DNA of 64,000 nt from Aculops lycopersici. Taxonomy: Eukaryota > Arthropoda > Arachnida > Trombidiformes > Eriophyidae. The DNA lies in contig WNKI01000001.1 of assembly GCA_015350385.1 (NCBI GenBank), positions 2,764,553-2,828,552 on the forward strand. Direction: 5' to 3'. This document shows positions 54,101-64,000 of the stretch, piece after piece. Position 1 is the first letter of the stretch; each line of letters starts with the position of its first letter. The notes below the pieces were generated by a model. The model searched no databases, had not been told where the DNA came from, and was given only the letters and a program-made list of their open reading frames with translations. Made by a program: the position numbers and the translations under genes.

Positions 54101-54705
54101 GGCGAGGCGTCTCGGGTATTTGCAATCTCGAGCGAGTACTCAATTTTGTCGCCATCCTGGTCAGTGGCTGTGATTGTGGTTATCTTGGAGCCTAGCGAGT
54201 GGCGCGCAATGTCCACGTAAAAATCTCGAGTGCTTGTCACAAATAACGGAGGTGTGTTATTTAAGCCAAGCATCATTCTCAGCTCCCTGGGTAACATTTG
54301 GTTGTTGTATGGATCGTTCCCTATGATTAGATCAGGTGCTTGTGTTGTTGTGCTGGTTATGCTACTAGTTGCTGATGATGACGATGAAGTTCTTGCATGA
54401 TGATGCTTCGATTGCTTTGGTCTTATTCTCGTCGACGATTTATGTCTACTGCTAGATGGTGGACTTTTTGTTGAAGAAACTGTTATCTTACTTTGCTGGG
54501 AATTTTGTGTGAAAGCTAATGATGTGGAACTTGCTGTGGTGGTTGTGGTTGCCACTGCCACCTGTGAATTGCTTGCCTCTTCCTCGATGGCTGCAACGGC
54601 CACTAATGCGTAACTTGAAGTCATTAAAGTGAAAGTGACTAATGAAATAATTAATGTCGCCGCCACAATTAACGGCGACAAAGATGGTGTCATTTTACGT
54701 TGCAT
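51177..54705 (-). CDS. Cad96Ca: Cadherin-domain receptor tyrosine kinase, Cad96Ca/Stitcher-like; kinase interrupted
   Basis: RET-related receptor; in flies Stitcher/Cad96Ca acts in epidermal wound repair and growth. Two overlapping frames make one gene. N-terminal frame 54705-51877: signal-anchor-like hydrophobic stretch (residues 10-40), S/T-rich region, and one cadherin repeat (about 150-335, with an acidic insert). A transmembrane helix lies at about 495-521. A ~340-residue Q/N/H-rich juxtamembrane part follows, then kinase start GEGQFGLVW and VAVK (K917). C-terminal frame to 51177: RPILLVMEYVDLGKL, HRDLASRN, DFGMARH, PVRWMAPEV, and the tail DYIELDQYPDHNYYNI, which matches Cad96Ca. Between VAVK and KILHCC the alpha-C helix segment (~27-30 residues) with its conserved Glu is missing, and the frame shifts. 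No GT-AG intron repairs it. Either an assembly error or a real lesion. Confidence 0.85.
51945..51960 (-). other. Deletion/frameshift junction inside the receptor kinase domain
   Basis: On the - strand, GTAAAA ends VAVK in frame one. The very next bases AAAATATTACACTGCTGC read KILHCC only in another frame, corresponding to the strand after the alpha-C helix. The missing stretch must be of a length 2 modulo 3, about 80-90 bases by family comparison. A 54-base GT-AG candidate (51960-51907) was tested and does not restore frame. Confidence 0.75.
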
Positions 54706-57349
54706 TTTGAGTAGTTTTGTCGCTCAAACTAAATACTCTCATCTCAGATTAGTAATGAAAATTTTTAAAAAGACTTGTTGCTGTTGAATATCAAACTGGC
54801 AGGTAGCAACCGAAGTCATATTGATAATGAACTCACTCAGCTAGTAGTGCACATTCACACTCTCGATAATGAACTCAACCAACTGTTGCTTCTTTTTTCT
54901 TCTCCCTAACCTAAGAACTCATAGGAAAACGTTGGCCATTCAGTTTGTGCATTTGATCTGGTTGCTTATGATTCTTCTGTGGATGATAGTGATGATGATG
55001 TTGGTCAGTGATTACGGTTACTTACGGTAGTGTTGCCCTGGCCTCAAGATGCGCCATAGACTTTTCTCTGCTCACTACCTGAAGCCGAACCGAACGAGCC
55101 ACGCCAGGTAACAGAGGCAAATTGGAGCGCAAGTGCAGTAAGGCTCCACTCGTAGTCGTGGTCGTCTCTGTCGGCGGATGTTGTTTGAGGAGGGAACCTT
55201 ATTGGCGCTTATCCACCACCTCACGTCTCCTTCAGTTTACAATCTTTTCCTCCTCTCACTCCCTCTCCCTCTTCCTCTTCCTCTGTTTCTCGCGTTCGCG
55301 CACTTTGCTAGCCAATCGCGTTCTTACTGGAAGCGAGGCCAAATGCAAACTCAACGGAACACACGACAGGTAACAAATTGGTCGCTCACCTTCTCGATGC
55401 ACTGAGCAAACTGCATCGGCGCGCAGGTAACTGGTCGCCTGAGCGATTATCGGCTCCAATCGCTCAGGTAAACTGGCCGACTAAAACCGAACAATACCAG
55501 CTGCTGCTGCTTCTCAAAACTATTCTTGCTCTACTTCTGCTCCCTTGCTTTTGCTTCTGCTTCTGCTTGTATTTGTTCCTTCACGAGCTGCAATTCAATT
55601 TTTCTTACTGTTTCAGCCTCTCACAAGAGTTTACCTCGGCGCGCGATGCACAAAATCCACTATCCAACTTAAAAATCTCTCTCCCCCGATCTTCTGATCC
55701 GAATTCACGACCTCGGAGTAGCGCGCGCGCGAATCATAGTAGTGATAGTAATAATAATAATAATAATAATGATGATGATGATGATTCTGTTGCTGCCGCC
55801 ACTTGAACTAAAATTTCACTTGCCGTTGTTACAAATTTTGCAGCCACCAACTTGCAAAATTCGATTACCTGACTGGTGGCTTGCGCTTCTTGATGCCTGA
55901 CTTGAAAGTTGAAAGTTCTATCTCGGAGATTTGAAGTTTAAAGAAGAGCTAAATCAGAGGAGAGGGAGGAGAAGAATCAAAAGAGCAATAGTTTGCCTCC
56001 CCCGGCAGCAAAGCGAGTGGACGGCAACGCGAAGTGAAAGCAAAAACAGCAGCTACACGCCGACCACTCAAACTACCTGTTGATCTTGCCGCTTAATATT
56101 CCTCCCACCGGCGAGCATCGAAGGCAACTGGTAATGACGCGACGATGACGTGCGCATTTGTACCTCAACTGGACGAGGCCAGAGGTAGAGGAGGCAATTC
56201 AAGTGGCATGCCCCCACTCCCCTTCGCTCAAACGACATGGAGTCTCCAAGTGGACGAGAGGGCGAGGGCGAGGGAGAGAAAGAGGGGCCAGCGTTTAGCT
56301 GTGCAAGTGGTTGCAGTGGCGGCGATGACGGCGCCGCAACTCGCCAGGTAATTGGACGGCACCAGCAAGCAAAGCAACAACGAAAGCGACAACGCGATTA
56401 CAACAATCGCCCGATGGACTGGCTGCCGAGTCGGACCATCAGGTAAGTCCATCGGTCCATCTTCCTCCACTCGCCCGGTACAATAACTAGCAAAGAAGTT
56501 GGAAAGTTCGACGGAGAGACGGAGAGGGAGGAAGGCATAACATATGATGGCCGCAAACCTCAGAATCTCATTGGGCTCCGCCCCTTGGGCTTGAATAGAA
56601 TGCCCACTGCCCAACTATTCGATTTGCGTCCACCTGCACCGTCGACTTTCATCATCATCTTCGGCGGCCATAACAACAAAAGTTGGGCTAAATCTGGCAA
56701 CTACCACACCAGGTAGAGAAAGCAATTTCATCGCGCATCTTCTTAATCTTCGAGTTGGCCGCGGTACCGACCAGCAGGTAAAGCGGGCTAGTCGTGGCCA
56801 TGAATTTCTGCGGTCATCTGCTGCCACTAACGCAGCAACTATACTTTACTGACGGCAACAGCAGCAACCAGTGCCAGTGGTCGTCACGTAATCGCGGCTT
56901 AGCGCTTCGAATTGATGGAACTTGGACTCCGCTTGAACTTGGCCCTCGCATTACCTGCTTCTAGGCTAGCAGGACGGACAATTGAAATGGAAACTTTTTA
57001 GAATTTTATCGATGCTCTCCTTGCCCGTCTAAAATGATTTGAGAGACAACGGCAACTGGGTTTGCATCTCAAGAGCTCTTGAGCTGAGGCTACAAATTCA
57101 TGTTTAATCAGAATTGGTGCAAGGTAATGTAAAGTCTACTAGAAGATTCGATCTTGTAGTCAGCTAACTTGACATCGATGTAATATAGCTGCTTCTTGTG
57201 TCATGGTGATCAAAATAGTTGTGGTGCTGGTGGTTCTTGTCGGTTGTTGGTGGTAAAGGGGTTTCTCCTGAAAGATGGCTTGATGCGTATGCATCGACGG
57301 CCATGTTCATGTGAGTACATGATAAGTATTGATATATTTGATGGGCTCG
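54706..57349. promoter_or_regulatory. Upstream region of Cad96Ca-like gene with CAGGTAA/CAGGTAG cluster
   Basis: No supportable gene in 2.6 kb. Eleven CAGGTA[A/G] heptamers lie between 55105 and 56957: + strand at 55105, 55367, 55424, 55465, 56345, 56440, 56710, 56775; - strand at 55865, 56073, 56951. That is more than twenty times the number expected by chance for a random sequence. It looks like an enhancer dense in one factor's sites. A compound (AAT)n(GAT)n microsatellite lies at 55749-55785. Confidence 0.5.
55749..55785. repeat. (AAT)n(GAT)n compound microsatellite
   Basis: About seven AAT units followed by about five GAT units; translated as poly-Asn/Asp in a spurious frame. Confidence 0.85.
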
Positions 57350-58861
57350 TCATTGTGTCTCTGCTTTTTCAACAGTTGCAACTGTTGGCAAGTTTACAAC
57401 AATCTTTTGTTGAGGAGTTCCCGGAGCAGCAGTCCCTCCGGATGCCGCCGCAGCAGCCTTTGCCTGCTTACCTTTGGTTGGGACGGCCGAGGCGGAGCTT
57501 AGACCAGGTATGCTATCGCGATTGGGAACAGGTGCCATGGGACCATTGAGGGCCGCTTGTTTATCGTGCACCTTTAGGTGATTCTTGAGCTCTTGCTTCT
57601 CAATAAATGCCTTCTCGCACCTATCGCACTTGTGCTTCTTTTCGCCTACATGACGCCTTTCGTGCTTCAACCTATTGGCTAGACACTGGAACTTGCGCTC
57701 GCAAAACTGGCAAGCAAATCGTTTGATTCCCTGATGTTGGTCCTGGTGCATCTTAAAAGCCGTCCGAGATCTAAAGGTTTTCTCGCAGTCGGTACACTTG
57801 AAGGGCCTATTATCACTATGAACGTTCATATGTGAGGTTAACTGGTGCTTAGAACGATAGGACGTATCACATTCAGTACATTTGAATGGAAAATCGTTGG
57901 TATGTATCCTTCGATGGCTCACCAGTGAGTAGGGGTGCGAGAAGAGGTTTTCGCAGATATCACATTTGTATAGCTTCTCCTTAGCGTGAGTTCGCATATG
58001 AATCCTGAGGTTGCCTTTCACCGAGAAAGCCTTTTTACACTCATGACATTTGTATTCCTTCACAGCCGAGTGCCTTTGTTGATGTAAATTTAATTCGCTT
58101 GTGCTAAAGAATACTTTTTCGCATATGTCACACTTATGGGTCGTATAGTTGTGCTCCAAATTGTGCGCCTTTGCCCGGTGTCTAAACAAACTAAACAGTG
58201 AGGCAAATGTAGAATCACATTCGGGACACTTTGGCCGGCCTTCTGTGTGGGTCTTGACATGCTGCTCATAGGTATACTTAATAGCGTATGATTTTCCACA
58301 AGTTTCACACTTGAAATCTTTTCGCTTTCCCTGGGTAGTGGTGTCATCGCGCTCATTATTTGCTGGCGTATGCAATAGTCTAATGTGATTAGCTAATTTG
58401 GATTCTGTCATCCGCTTCTTGCAAATATTACACTGTACAGTTCGTTTTCCGTTGACAATTTGATTTGTTGTTAAGGTATTACTAGTACCTCTTGAGATAT
58501 TTGGGTCCTTAGATGGCTTTACATCAGTGGCTGTGGGATCCTTTAAGGTTTCATCTTTAGCGGTATCGGTGCCGGTAGCAGTGGATGTTTCATCACCGCT
58601 TGGATCTTTTTTGGATTCTTCGATCTTTTCGCTCGGATCTGACTTATCTTTTTCAGCTTTGCTGGGCTCAGGCTCAGGCTCCGGCTCTGGGTATTCAGGT
58701 TTGGGCGAGATTTCTCTTATAATGTCTTGCGCCGAATAGCTATGCCGGCTCTTCTGACGCTTGGGCTCTTGCGGTGGTTCCTTGGGTCGTCTGCCCCTTT
58801 TCTTGGCCACCGGTGTCATAGTTTCGGGTTTCTCCGACTCTGGCTGCTGTTCAGCCGACAT
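57350..58861 (-). CDS. C2H2 zinc-finger protein with ten fingers
   Basis: Nuclear DNA-binding protein by family, target unknown. 503 residues. Residues about 17-30 include KKRGRRPKEPP, an AT-hook-like basic patch. Then comes an acidic, E/P/K-rich region (PEPEPEPEP). Ten C2H2 fingers run from about 140 to 435: the first (CNICKKRMTESKLANH) is separated, the rest nearly continuous with several short linkers. The C-terminus is A/P/T-rich without a known domain. No ZAD or BTB domain is visible, so I cannot name an orthologue. Single exon. Start is the ATG at 58861, 512 bases from the divergent COA5 start. Confidence 0.92.
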   Translation of the reverse strand: MSAEQQPESEKPETMTPVAKKRGRRPKEPPQEPKRQKSRHSYSAQDIIREISPKPEYPEPEPEPEPSKAEKDKSDPSEKIEESKKDPSGDETSTATGTDTAKDETLKDPTATDVKPSKDPNISRGTSNTLTTNQIVNGKRTVQCNICKKRMTESKLANHIRLLHTPANNERDDTTTQGKRKDFKCETCGKSYAIKYTYEQHVKTHTEGRPKCPECDSTFASLFSLFRHRAKAHNLEHNYTTHKCDICEKVFFSTSELNLHQQRHSAVKEYKCHECKKAFSVKGNLRIHMRTHAKEKLYKCDICENLFSHPYSLVSHRRIHTNDFPFKCTECDTSYRSKHQLTSHMNVHSDNRPFKCTDCEKTFRSRTAFKMHQDQHQGIKRFACQFCERKFQCLANRLKHERRHVGEKKHKCDRCEKAFIEKQELKNHLKVHDKQAALNGPMAPVPNRDSIPGLSSASAVPTKGKQAKAAAAASGGTAAPGTPQQKIVVNLPTVATVEKAETQ

Positions 58862-59373
58862 ATTTGATGGTTGATTAATAATTACTTTGATTAGTCGATG
58901 GAGAATGATTCAATTCTAGCCGACGAAGCAACAATAAACGGACATTTCGAACAACTCTACTCTCCTGGAAAGTGATTTTTCGGACATGTGCATTCTTATT
59001 CAGCAAAACTCGCTTGCTCGCACACATCACACATCGGCCGTTGCCATTTCGCGTACCAATGGGCGCCTAGCATAGGATAGCAGCGAAACCTTTCCTATGA
59101 GGATCACTGTGCTATGTTTCAATGCATGTCTAGTGATTATGCTATAATCACAGGGCACGAACAACAACAGTGATAGATATCAACGCCAAGTCCTAGTTGC
59201 TAAGCCGACCCAAGAATAAATATTAGATCAAGTATTGTGCAAGTTAAAGTCGATAGAAGTTCATCATTGAGATAATCTATTAGCTGAAGATTCATAGATC
59301 GAGATAATTTGCAAGCAAGAGTGCCGAATTTATCCACTCTGCGTATGTAAACAAACCAGGTTGAAGCGCCAAG
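58862..59373. promoter_or_regulatory. Head-to-head region, zinc-finger gene / COA5
   Basis: 512 bases between divergent starts; presumed promoters for both. No clear TATA box near either start. Confidence 0.4.
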
Positions 59374-59628
59374 ATGCCACGAGTATACCCAGAGGATGCG
59401 ACCGACGAGGCTATCAAAAAGAAAGGTCCTTGCTCCGGACTCCGTGATGATCTAAAAATTTGTGTTATGAATGCAGATTGCGTCAAAGTGGACAAGAGAA
59501 AGGTCCGCGATTGTTTCGATACGGATGAAATGCCGATAGAATGCAAGCAACTTAGAACACTACTCTTCGAGTGTAAGAGAAGCTTGCTGGACAATAGATT
59601 AAGATTTAGAGGTAGAAAGGACTACTGA
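59374..59628 (+). CDS. COA5: Cytochrome c oxidase assembly factor 5 (PET191)
   Basis: Small mitochondrial intermembrane-space protein needed to assemble complex IV. 84 residues. Seen: the twin CX9C pattern with C20-C30 and C57-C67, plus additional cysteines C36 and C47. The PET191 wording GPCSGLRDDLKIC, RDCFDTDEMPIECKQLRTLLFECKRSLLDNRLRFRG is strongly conserved in the family. No cleavable presequence, as expected for import through the MIA40 relay. Single exon. AATAAA at 59772-59777 reaches almost to the end of the convergent mL27 gene, so the two transcripts nearly meet or overlap. Confidence 0.95.
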   Translation: MPRVYPEDATDEAIKKKGPCSGLRDDLKICVMNADCVKVDKRKVRDCFDTDEMPIECKQLRTLLFECKRSLLDNRLRFRGRKDY

Positions 59629-59771
59629 TTTGAAACATAGAATACGTTTTGTAAAAGACTATATTGGCAAATTTTGTGATTGCCACCAACAAGGGTTATT
59701 CTCGGTGGCTAGTTGTGGTTGATGTTCGAGCGCTGGAGATGCAAATATTAACTTGCGCTTGATGGTACCAC

Positions 59772-59777
59772 AATAAA
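59772..59777 (+). terminator. Polyadenylation signal of COA5
   Basis: AATAAA about 145 bases after the COA5 stop and 15 bases before the end of the opposite-strand mL27 gene. Confidence 0.6.
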
Positions 59778-59791
59778 TTATGGGCAATACT

Positions 59792-60205
59792 TTAGACTAA
59801 GTCGACTAGCTTGAACTCCGATACTGGTTTCTTGGGTATTACATGAATGTATCTCGCGTATTTGGGGGCTATCTTCCTTTCCCTCGAGGTATAAGCGTCT
59901 TCAACTATCGGATGCGAGTAGTCCGGATCGAACTCTTCCTCGCTGAGTACCATGATACCATCACACAGAGCATAAATAGCTCTTTCATTATTGATTCCAA
60001 CATTGAGTCCCGGATGCCATCTCATGGTCCATTGTCTAGCTAATATATCTTTCCTGTAAACAAACTCGCCTGGTATGGCCCATAACCTCCAATGTCTAGC
60101 GGCTGGCTTAGGATAACTACTCGTTTTGGCCAGGCCCCTTGTGATTGTGATAGTCTGAGTGAGCAATTGGGGAACTCTATAACTTAATAGTCGAGTAGCC
60201 AACAT
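59792..60205 (-). CDS. mRpL27: Mitochondrial ribosomal protein L27 (bL27m)
   Basis: Large-subunit protein of the mitochondrial ribosome near the peptidyl-transferase centre. 137 residues. Seen: an N-terminal arginine/threonine-rich presequence (about 1-26), then the L27 core with IPGEFVYRKDILARQWTMRWHPGLNVGINNERAIYALCDGIMVLSEE, which aligns with the bacterial pattern of a G-rich strand, RQRG.. and HPG.NVG. The C-terminal ~50 residues are a mitochondrial extension (VIPKKPVSEFKLVDLV). Single exon, convergent with COA5. Confidence 0.9.
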   Translation of the reverse strand: MLATRLLSYRVPQLLTQTITITRGLAKTSSYPKPAARHWRLWAIPGEFVYRKDILARQWTMRWHPGLNVGINNERAIYALCDGIMVLSEEEFDPDYSHPIVEDAYTSRERKIAPKYARYIHVIPKKPVSEFKLVDLV

Positions 60206-60816
60206 GATGGCTAAATATGTTTAATAGGATAGACTTACAGTATTTTGATTGGACATAAAAATATTACACCCGGGGATTGGGGTGGCTACAATATGATAAA
60301 TACAAGCACGCGACTTCTTACCATAGTATCGTCAGGTTATTTTCATGTGTGCGTGTGTTTCGGCAATGGATAATTCAACGGGGATGCAGTTAGCGCTCAA
60401 GTTCGCGCTCTCTTTTCTCTCAGGCTCTCACTCTGTTAGCCCTCTCCCAAAGAATCGAGAATCTCTCTTTCTTTCACGTAGGTCCAAAGGTAGTGTTTGC
60501 ATATATCACACTAGACTTCGGATTCCTTATATGATAGATATTAATTTAGATCAATTTTATTTATTTTCATATGATCGACTTAACATATTCTTTGTCTAAG
60601 TCATTGAGACGTCAATATTGTGAGCCTTCATCCTACTATCAGGGTAACTGAGTCAACTGAAGGTTTAAAACTGATTCCATGATATTACATCAGATTAAAT
60701 ATTGCTTATACCATGAACATCCAGCAACTTAATGGAATCTTTCGGTTACACAAGATCTATTCATATTTGTATAAGTAATAACACATCTCTAGAGGCTAGA
60801 ATCAACATTTTTGGTC
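60206..60816. other. Intergenic region between mL27 and the PHF12-like gene
   Basis: About 600 bases, AT-rich, divergent arrangement. It must contain the mL27 promoter and the leader of the PHF12-like gene. No further gene seen. Confidence 0.5.
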
Positions 60817-63084
60817 ATGAGCAAGGAGACAAGCACGGACCATGGCTTGATGCCAGTAAGTATTGATAGGATGATTGTCATTATTCAAACAGACATCAAG
60901 TAACTCCAAAGTTCTACTTATTTCGCATAACATCCCACTAACAATTCAAATTTGTAACATTTAAACTATATAATAGAAAATTTTGGCCTTGATTGCACCA
61001 CCAAGCAATGGGGAAACCCCGAGAAAGAAGCGACTTGTCGAAGCGCCAATCGCCCAGGCATCATCTCTTTTTGGCCAACCAAACAAATCCAACAAATCTA
61101 CTGTAAGGTTGACCAACAATGCATTCTGTGATTATTGTGTCGAAGGAGGCAACTTGTTATGTTGCGACAAATGCCCAGTGGCTTTCCATCTGAAATGCAA
61201 GTAAGTACGGCAACTCTTTCGAAGTATTCATTTCGATGAGCAATATTGAAATTCTATCTCACATATCAACCAATGACATATACTAATTCTTGATACCAAC
61301 CCCACAGCGAACCACCATTGAACGAAGAGGATGTCCCACCTGGTGAATGGCTTTGCCCAAGATGTAGAGCTCTACATGACATAAAAGATATGCAAGAAAA
61401 GCTTAAAAATAACAGCAACGAAATAGGAGGAGAAGATGGAGATCATTTGAACAATCATACCATGAAACTGGCCTCATCTGATACGAAATCTTCAACTAAA
61501 TCGTCCTTCGTTGGAAGCAAACAAAACAAGTTATCTGACAATTCCAAGTCAAGCGCGAACAATCATCAACATCATCAAAACAATAATAATCATATCGAAG
61601 AATCACCTAGAATAAGTTTATTAACAAATTTGACAATTAGAAAGAATCCCTTTGCTGAATTATTGCGAGTATCCCTGCTTACAAACCCAAGAGAGTTTGA
61701 GCTACCTGAAGGTTATGTGCCCGAAATTCAATTTCCAGGCACTAGTAAGAAACAACAAGCAAATGGTACTGGTACCCGTGAGGCTAGATTAACCTCTTAT
61801 TCCGTCAAAAGAGCTCAAGAATTAGACCGAAACAATCTACCCTTAATTTTAAGAACTTGCTATTTCTGTCGCCGGGGATGTCGAAAGGCTCCCCTAATCC
61901 ACTGTGATTATTGTCCACTTGTATACCATGCCGACTGTATTGATCCACCCTTAACAACATTGCCAAATACAAGGTGGATGTGTCCAAATCACGTAGAGCC
62001 CATTGCCGAGGAGAAGCTTCTGACATCATCGAGTTTTTGCGAACGAGTAAGATTATGGAATCACTTCGCCAAGCCTATTGATCATGAATCCATCAAGATT
62101 AGTTTTATGGACAAAGTCAACCAATCCCTCGACTCTGAATCTCTGGATGAATACGAGTTTTCCAAGTTGGGCTGTCGAGTACCAAAACGAATCAAGCGAG
62201 AATATGACAAGTACATTGTTGATATCGACAAGTACGAGGGTGAGTCGGAGGAGGAGATGGAGCAGCAAAAACCAACAATATCTACGACGACGATGACGAT
62301 GATGACCACCACCACCACCACCACCACCACCACCACCACCACCAAAGAACCGATAGCCGGTGGTAGTTCAAACACTCAATCAGAATATCAACACAGTAGT
62401 TGTAGTAATATCGAATCAAGTTCTAGCAAAGCTTTAAGTATAACTCTTGAGCAAATGATTGAATCAAGCAAATTGATAGAGAAAGGAGAGTACAAAGTCA
62501 ACACAAATGGCGACTCTGACCACCAGCCACGCACGACAGTGCCGACTGAAACACCAAGAGAGGTTGTCAATGATGTGACAAGTCAGCCTGAACCAGAGGC
62601 GACTACATCCACCCAAACAAGATCAATGGTAGATGATAAAGAGAAGCAGGAGTGGTTAGAGTTCCTGCAGATTCTATCAAAGAAGCCTATTGGTGATGAA
62701 AGTGGTGTCACCCTAAAACCAACACCACCGCCGCAACCACCCCAACCCCAAGAACCAATCGTCTTGGATGAAATAGTCAATTACACAACAACCTCCGTCA
62801 TAAAGAGCACTTCAACTTCGAATATTATTGCACCTGTAACCCCAGCAAACGATAACAATGCATTTAATATCAAAAACAACATCAGGTCCAGGAAAAGAGC
62901 TGCTAGTAGCTCAGAGGTGATCTCATGTTCAGATGCAACCATGGATCCAGCGGCCAATGTTGCGCCGGCAATCTTATCACAAAGCACAAGTTTAAGTAGA
63001 GGTATCACGAGTAGATTGACAAGCTCAAATAATAGGCGATTGGCGAAAGCTAGCGGCGCCGGAAATGACCAACAATCCAAATAA
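60817..63084 (+). CDS. PHF12: PHD-finger protein 12-like (Pf1), three exons
   Basis: Chromatin adaptor that in other animals recruits the Sin3/HDAC corepressor. Exon 1 is 60817-60855 (MSKETSTDHGLMP), exon 2 60977-61200, exon 3 61308-63084. Donors are GTAAGT; acceptors ATAG and CACAG. Phases are 0 and 2. Product is 679 residues. Seen: KILALIAPPS near the start, first PHD finger (CDYCVEGGNLLCCDKCPVAFHLKC, completed by CPRC), and a second PHD-type finger (CYFCRRGCRKAPLIHCDYCPLVYHADC) ending WMCPNHVE. Then comes a long low-complexity tail with T13 encoded by (ACC)13. The second finger wording is very close to PHF12. No FHA domain is visible, unlike vertebrate PHF12. Confidence 0.92.
62305..62343 (+). 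repeat. (ACC)13 coding microsatellite
   Basis: Pure ACC trinucleotides encode polythreonine in the PHF12-like tail. The purity suggests recent expansion and likely length polymorphism. Confidence 0.9.
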
Positions 63085-63699
63085 ATACCTCGCGAGCGGG
63101 GATTTCCTCGAATCTCATCATTTGACCTGGAGATTTTCTATACAAGTTTTATAATTTGTTTTCTTATCTCTTCCATCATTACTAGCTGAAATCTCATCTT
63201 GACTGATCTAATCTAATTGACTGCGACTTTAGAATCAAAAACATAGCTAGCCCCGCTTGCAAAAGAAGGCATCTTGACATTCTGTGGGCAGCCGCATTGT
63301 CCAACTCTCGAGATTGAAGCACGGAGTCGGTGCAACATGTCCCGCAGTCCAGATATTTCGCCAACTCTTTTTTCCACTTCGCCCCATAGACGTGACGTGC
63401 TAGCGGACCGCTAGTAGCGGTATCGCTCTCTCTCACTCTCGCCAATGTGGAGGCGTGTTGAACGTCCAAGAGGCGTGAGCGCCTAGACCCGAACCCTAAC
63501 TACGGAGCTGAGAGGAGCAATTGCGCAGCTGAGCTGGAAAAAAAGACGAATTTTTCCCCTCTTTTTCCCTTTCCAGGAATGGGACGGTAGCTAGCCAGCC
63601 GTTTGGCAAGACTGCCGCAGACCGATTGGCGCAGCAGAAAGTGCGCCGCCGTTGCAACTTGCAATTTCTCCTCGCTCACCATAAAATGCAACGGCGCAT

Positions 63700-63745
<46 letters not shown>

Positions 63746-64000
63746 AACTACAGAGACAGAGGCAATCGCAACTGCCACTGCCTTTGCCTCGACGTTGGCC
63801 GCCTCGGTGAGTTCCAATGGAGGTAGCAACACAGGCGCAGTCAACGGCAATAGCAGCAGCAGCAGCAGAAACGGCAAGCCAGTCAGCCAGTGAACTCGGC
63901 GGGCTTCGGCTCGGGTCATAGACCTCGCCGCTTCAAGTGTCGACGACCGCGCCGAAGACAGAAGAGGAACTCACTCATCTCTCTCTCTCTCTCTCTCTCG
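63085..64000. other. Terminal non-coding stretch
   Basis: PHF12-like 3' UTR at the left, then a (CGA)n microsatellite at 63701-63744, CAG runs near 63850 and a (CT)n at the right edge (about 63979-63999). Frames over the CGA repeat give polyaspartate/polyarginine/polyserine and are not credible genes. Confidence 0.5.
63701..63744. repeat. (CGA)n microsatellite
   Basis: About 14 CGA/GAC units. Confidence 0.9.

Noticed and set aside
63603..63893. Poly-Asp frame near the right edge
   Set aside because: Produced by the (CGA)n microsatellite; alternative frames give poly-Arg and poly-Thr equally.

Overview
The window is animal nuclear DNA, most likely from an arthropod and plausibly an acariform mite. 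The evidence is a paramyosin whose N-terminus and 875-residue length look acarid-like, a short neuropeptide F-type precursor, a Cad96Ca-type cadherin receptor kinase and a Coracle/4.1 protein. The species call is inference from remembered protein families, with no search behind it. Genes are intron-poor: most, including a 777-residue and a ~1157-residue protein, are single open exons, and the few introns seen are GT-AG. Intergenic DNA is full of microsatellites and holds two assembly gaps (26027-26046 and 48626-48653).

Layout. 1-8.6 kb: upstream DNA, Coracle/4.1 (+), guanylate kinase (-) converging on it, and a fold-back element. 8.6-12 kb: alanine aminotransferase (+) and an unrecognised secreted protein with acidic tripeptide repeats (-). 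12-18 kb: a Tc1/mariner-type MITE, then an NAXD-MOCS3 fusion gene (-) head-to-head with a THOC5-like coiled-coil gene (+). 18-33 kb: three muscle genes (Mp20/transgelin, muscle LIM protein, paramyosin) interleaved with an RN-tre-type RabGAP (-) and TSEN54 (+). 33-41 kb: TYW3 (-) head-to-head with topoisomerase III alpha (+), then clueless/CLUH (+). 41-51 kb: mostly non-coding, with the sNPF-like precursor at 44.6 kb. 51-55 kb: the Cad96Ca/Stitcher-like receptor tyrosine kinase (-), whose kinase domain is interrupted. 55-57 kb: non-coding DNA dense in CAGGTAA/CAGGTAG. 57-64 kb: a ten-finger C2H2 protein (-) head-to-head with COA5 (+), mitochondrial ribosomal protein L27 (-), and a PHF12-like PHD protein (+).

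Shared themes. Four head-to-head gene pairs (gaps of about 300-530 bp) suggest shared promoters. Three genes touch tRNA maturation (MOCS3 part of the fusion, TSEN54, TYW3) and several serve mitochondria (CLUH, COA5, mL27, probably one TOP3A form). The most notable observations are the NAXD-MOCS3 single-frame fusion, the CAGGTAR cluster upstream of Cad96Ca, the broken Cad96Ca kinase, the TOP3A lacking C-terminal zinc domains, and the MITE with TA target duplication and perfect terminal repeats.
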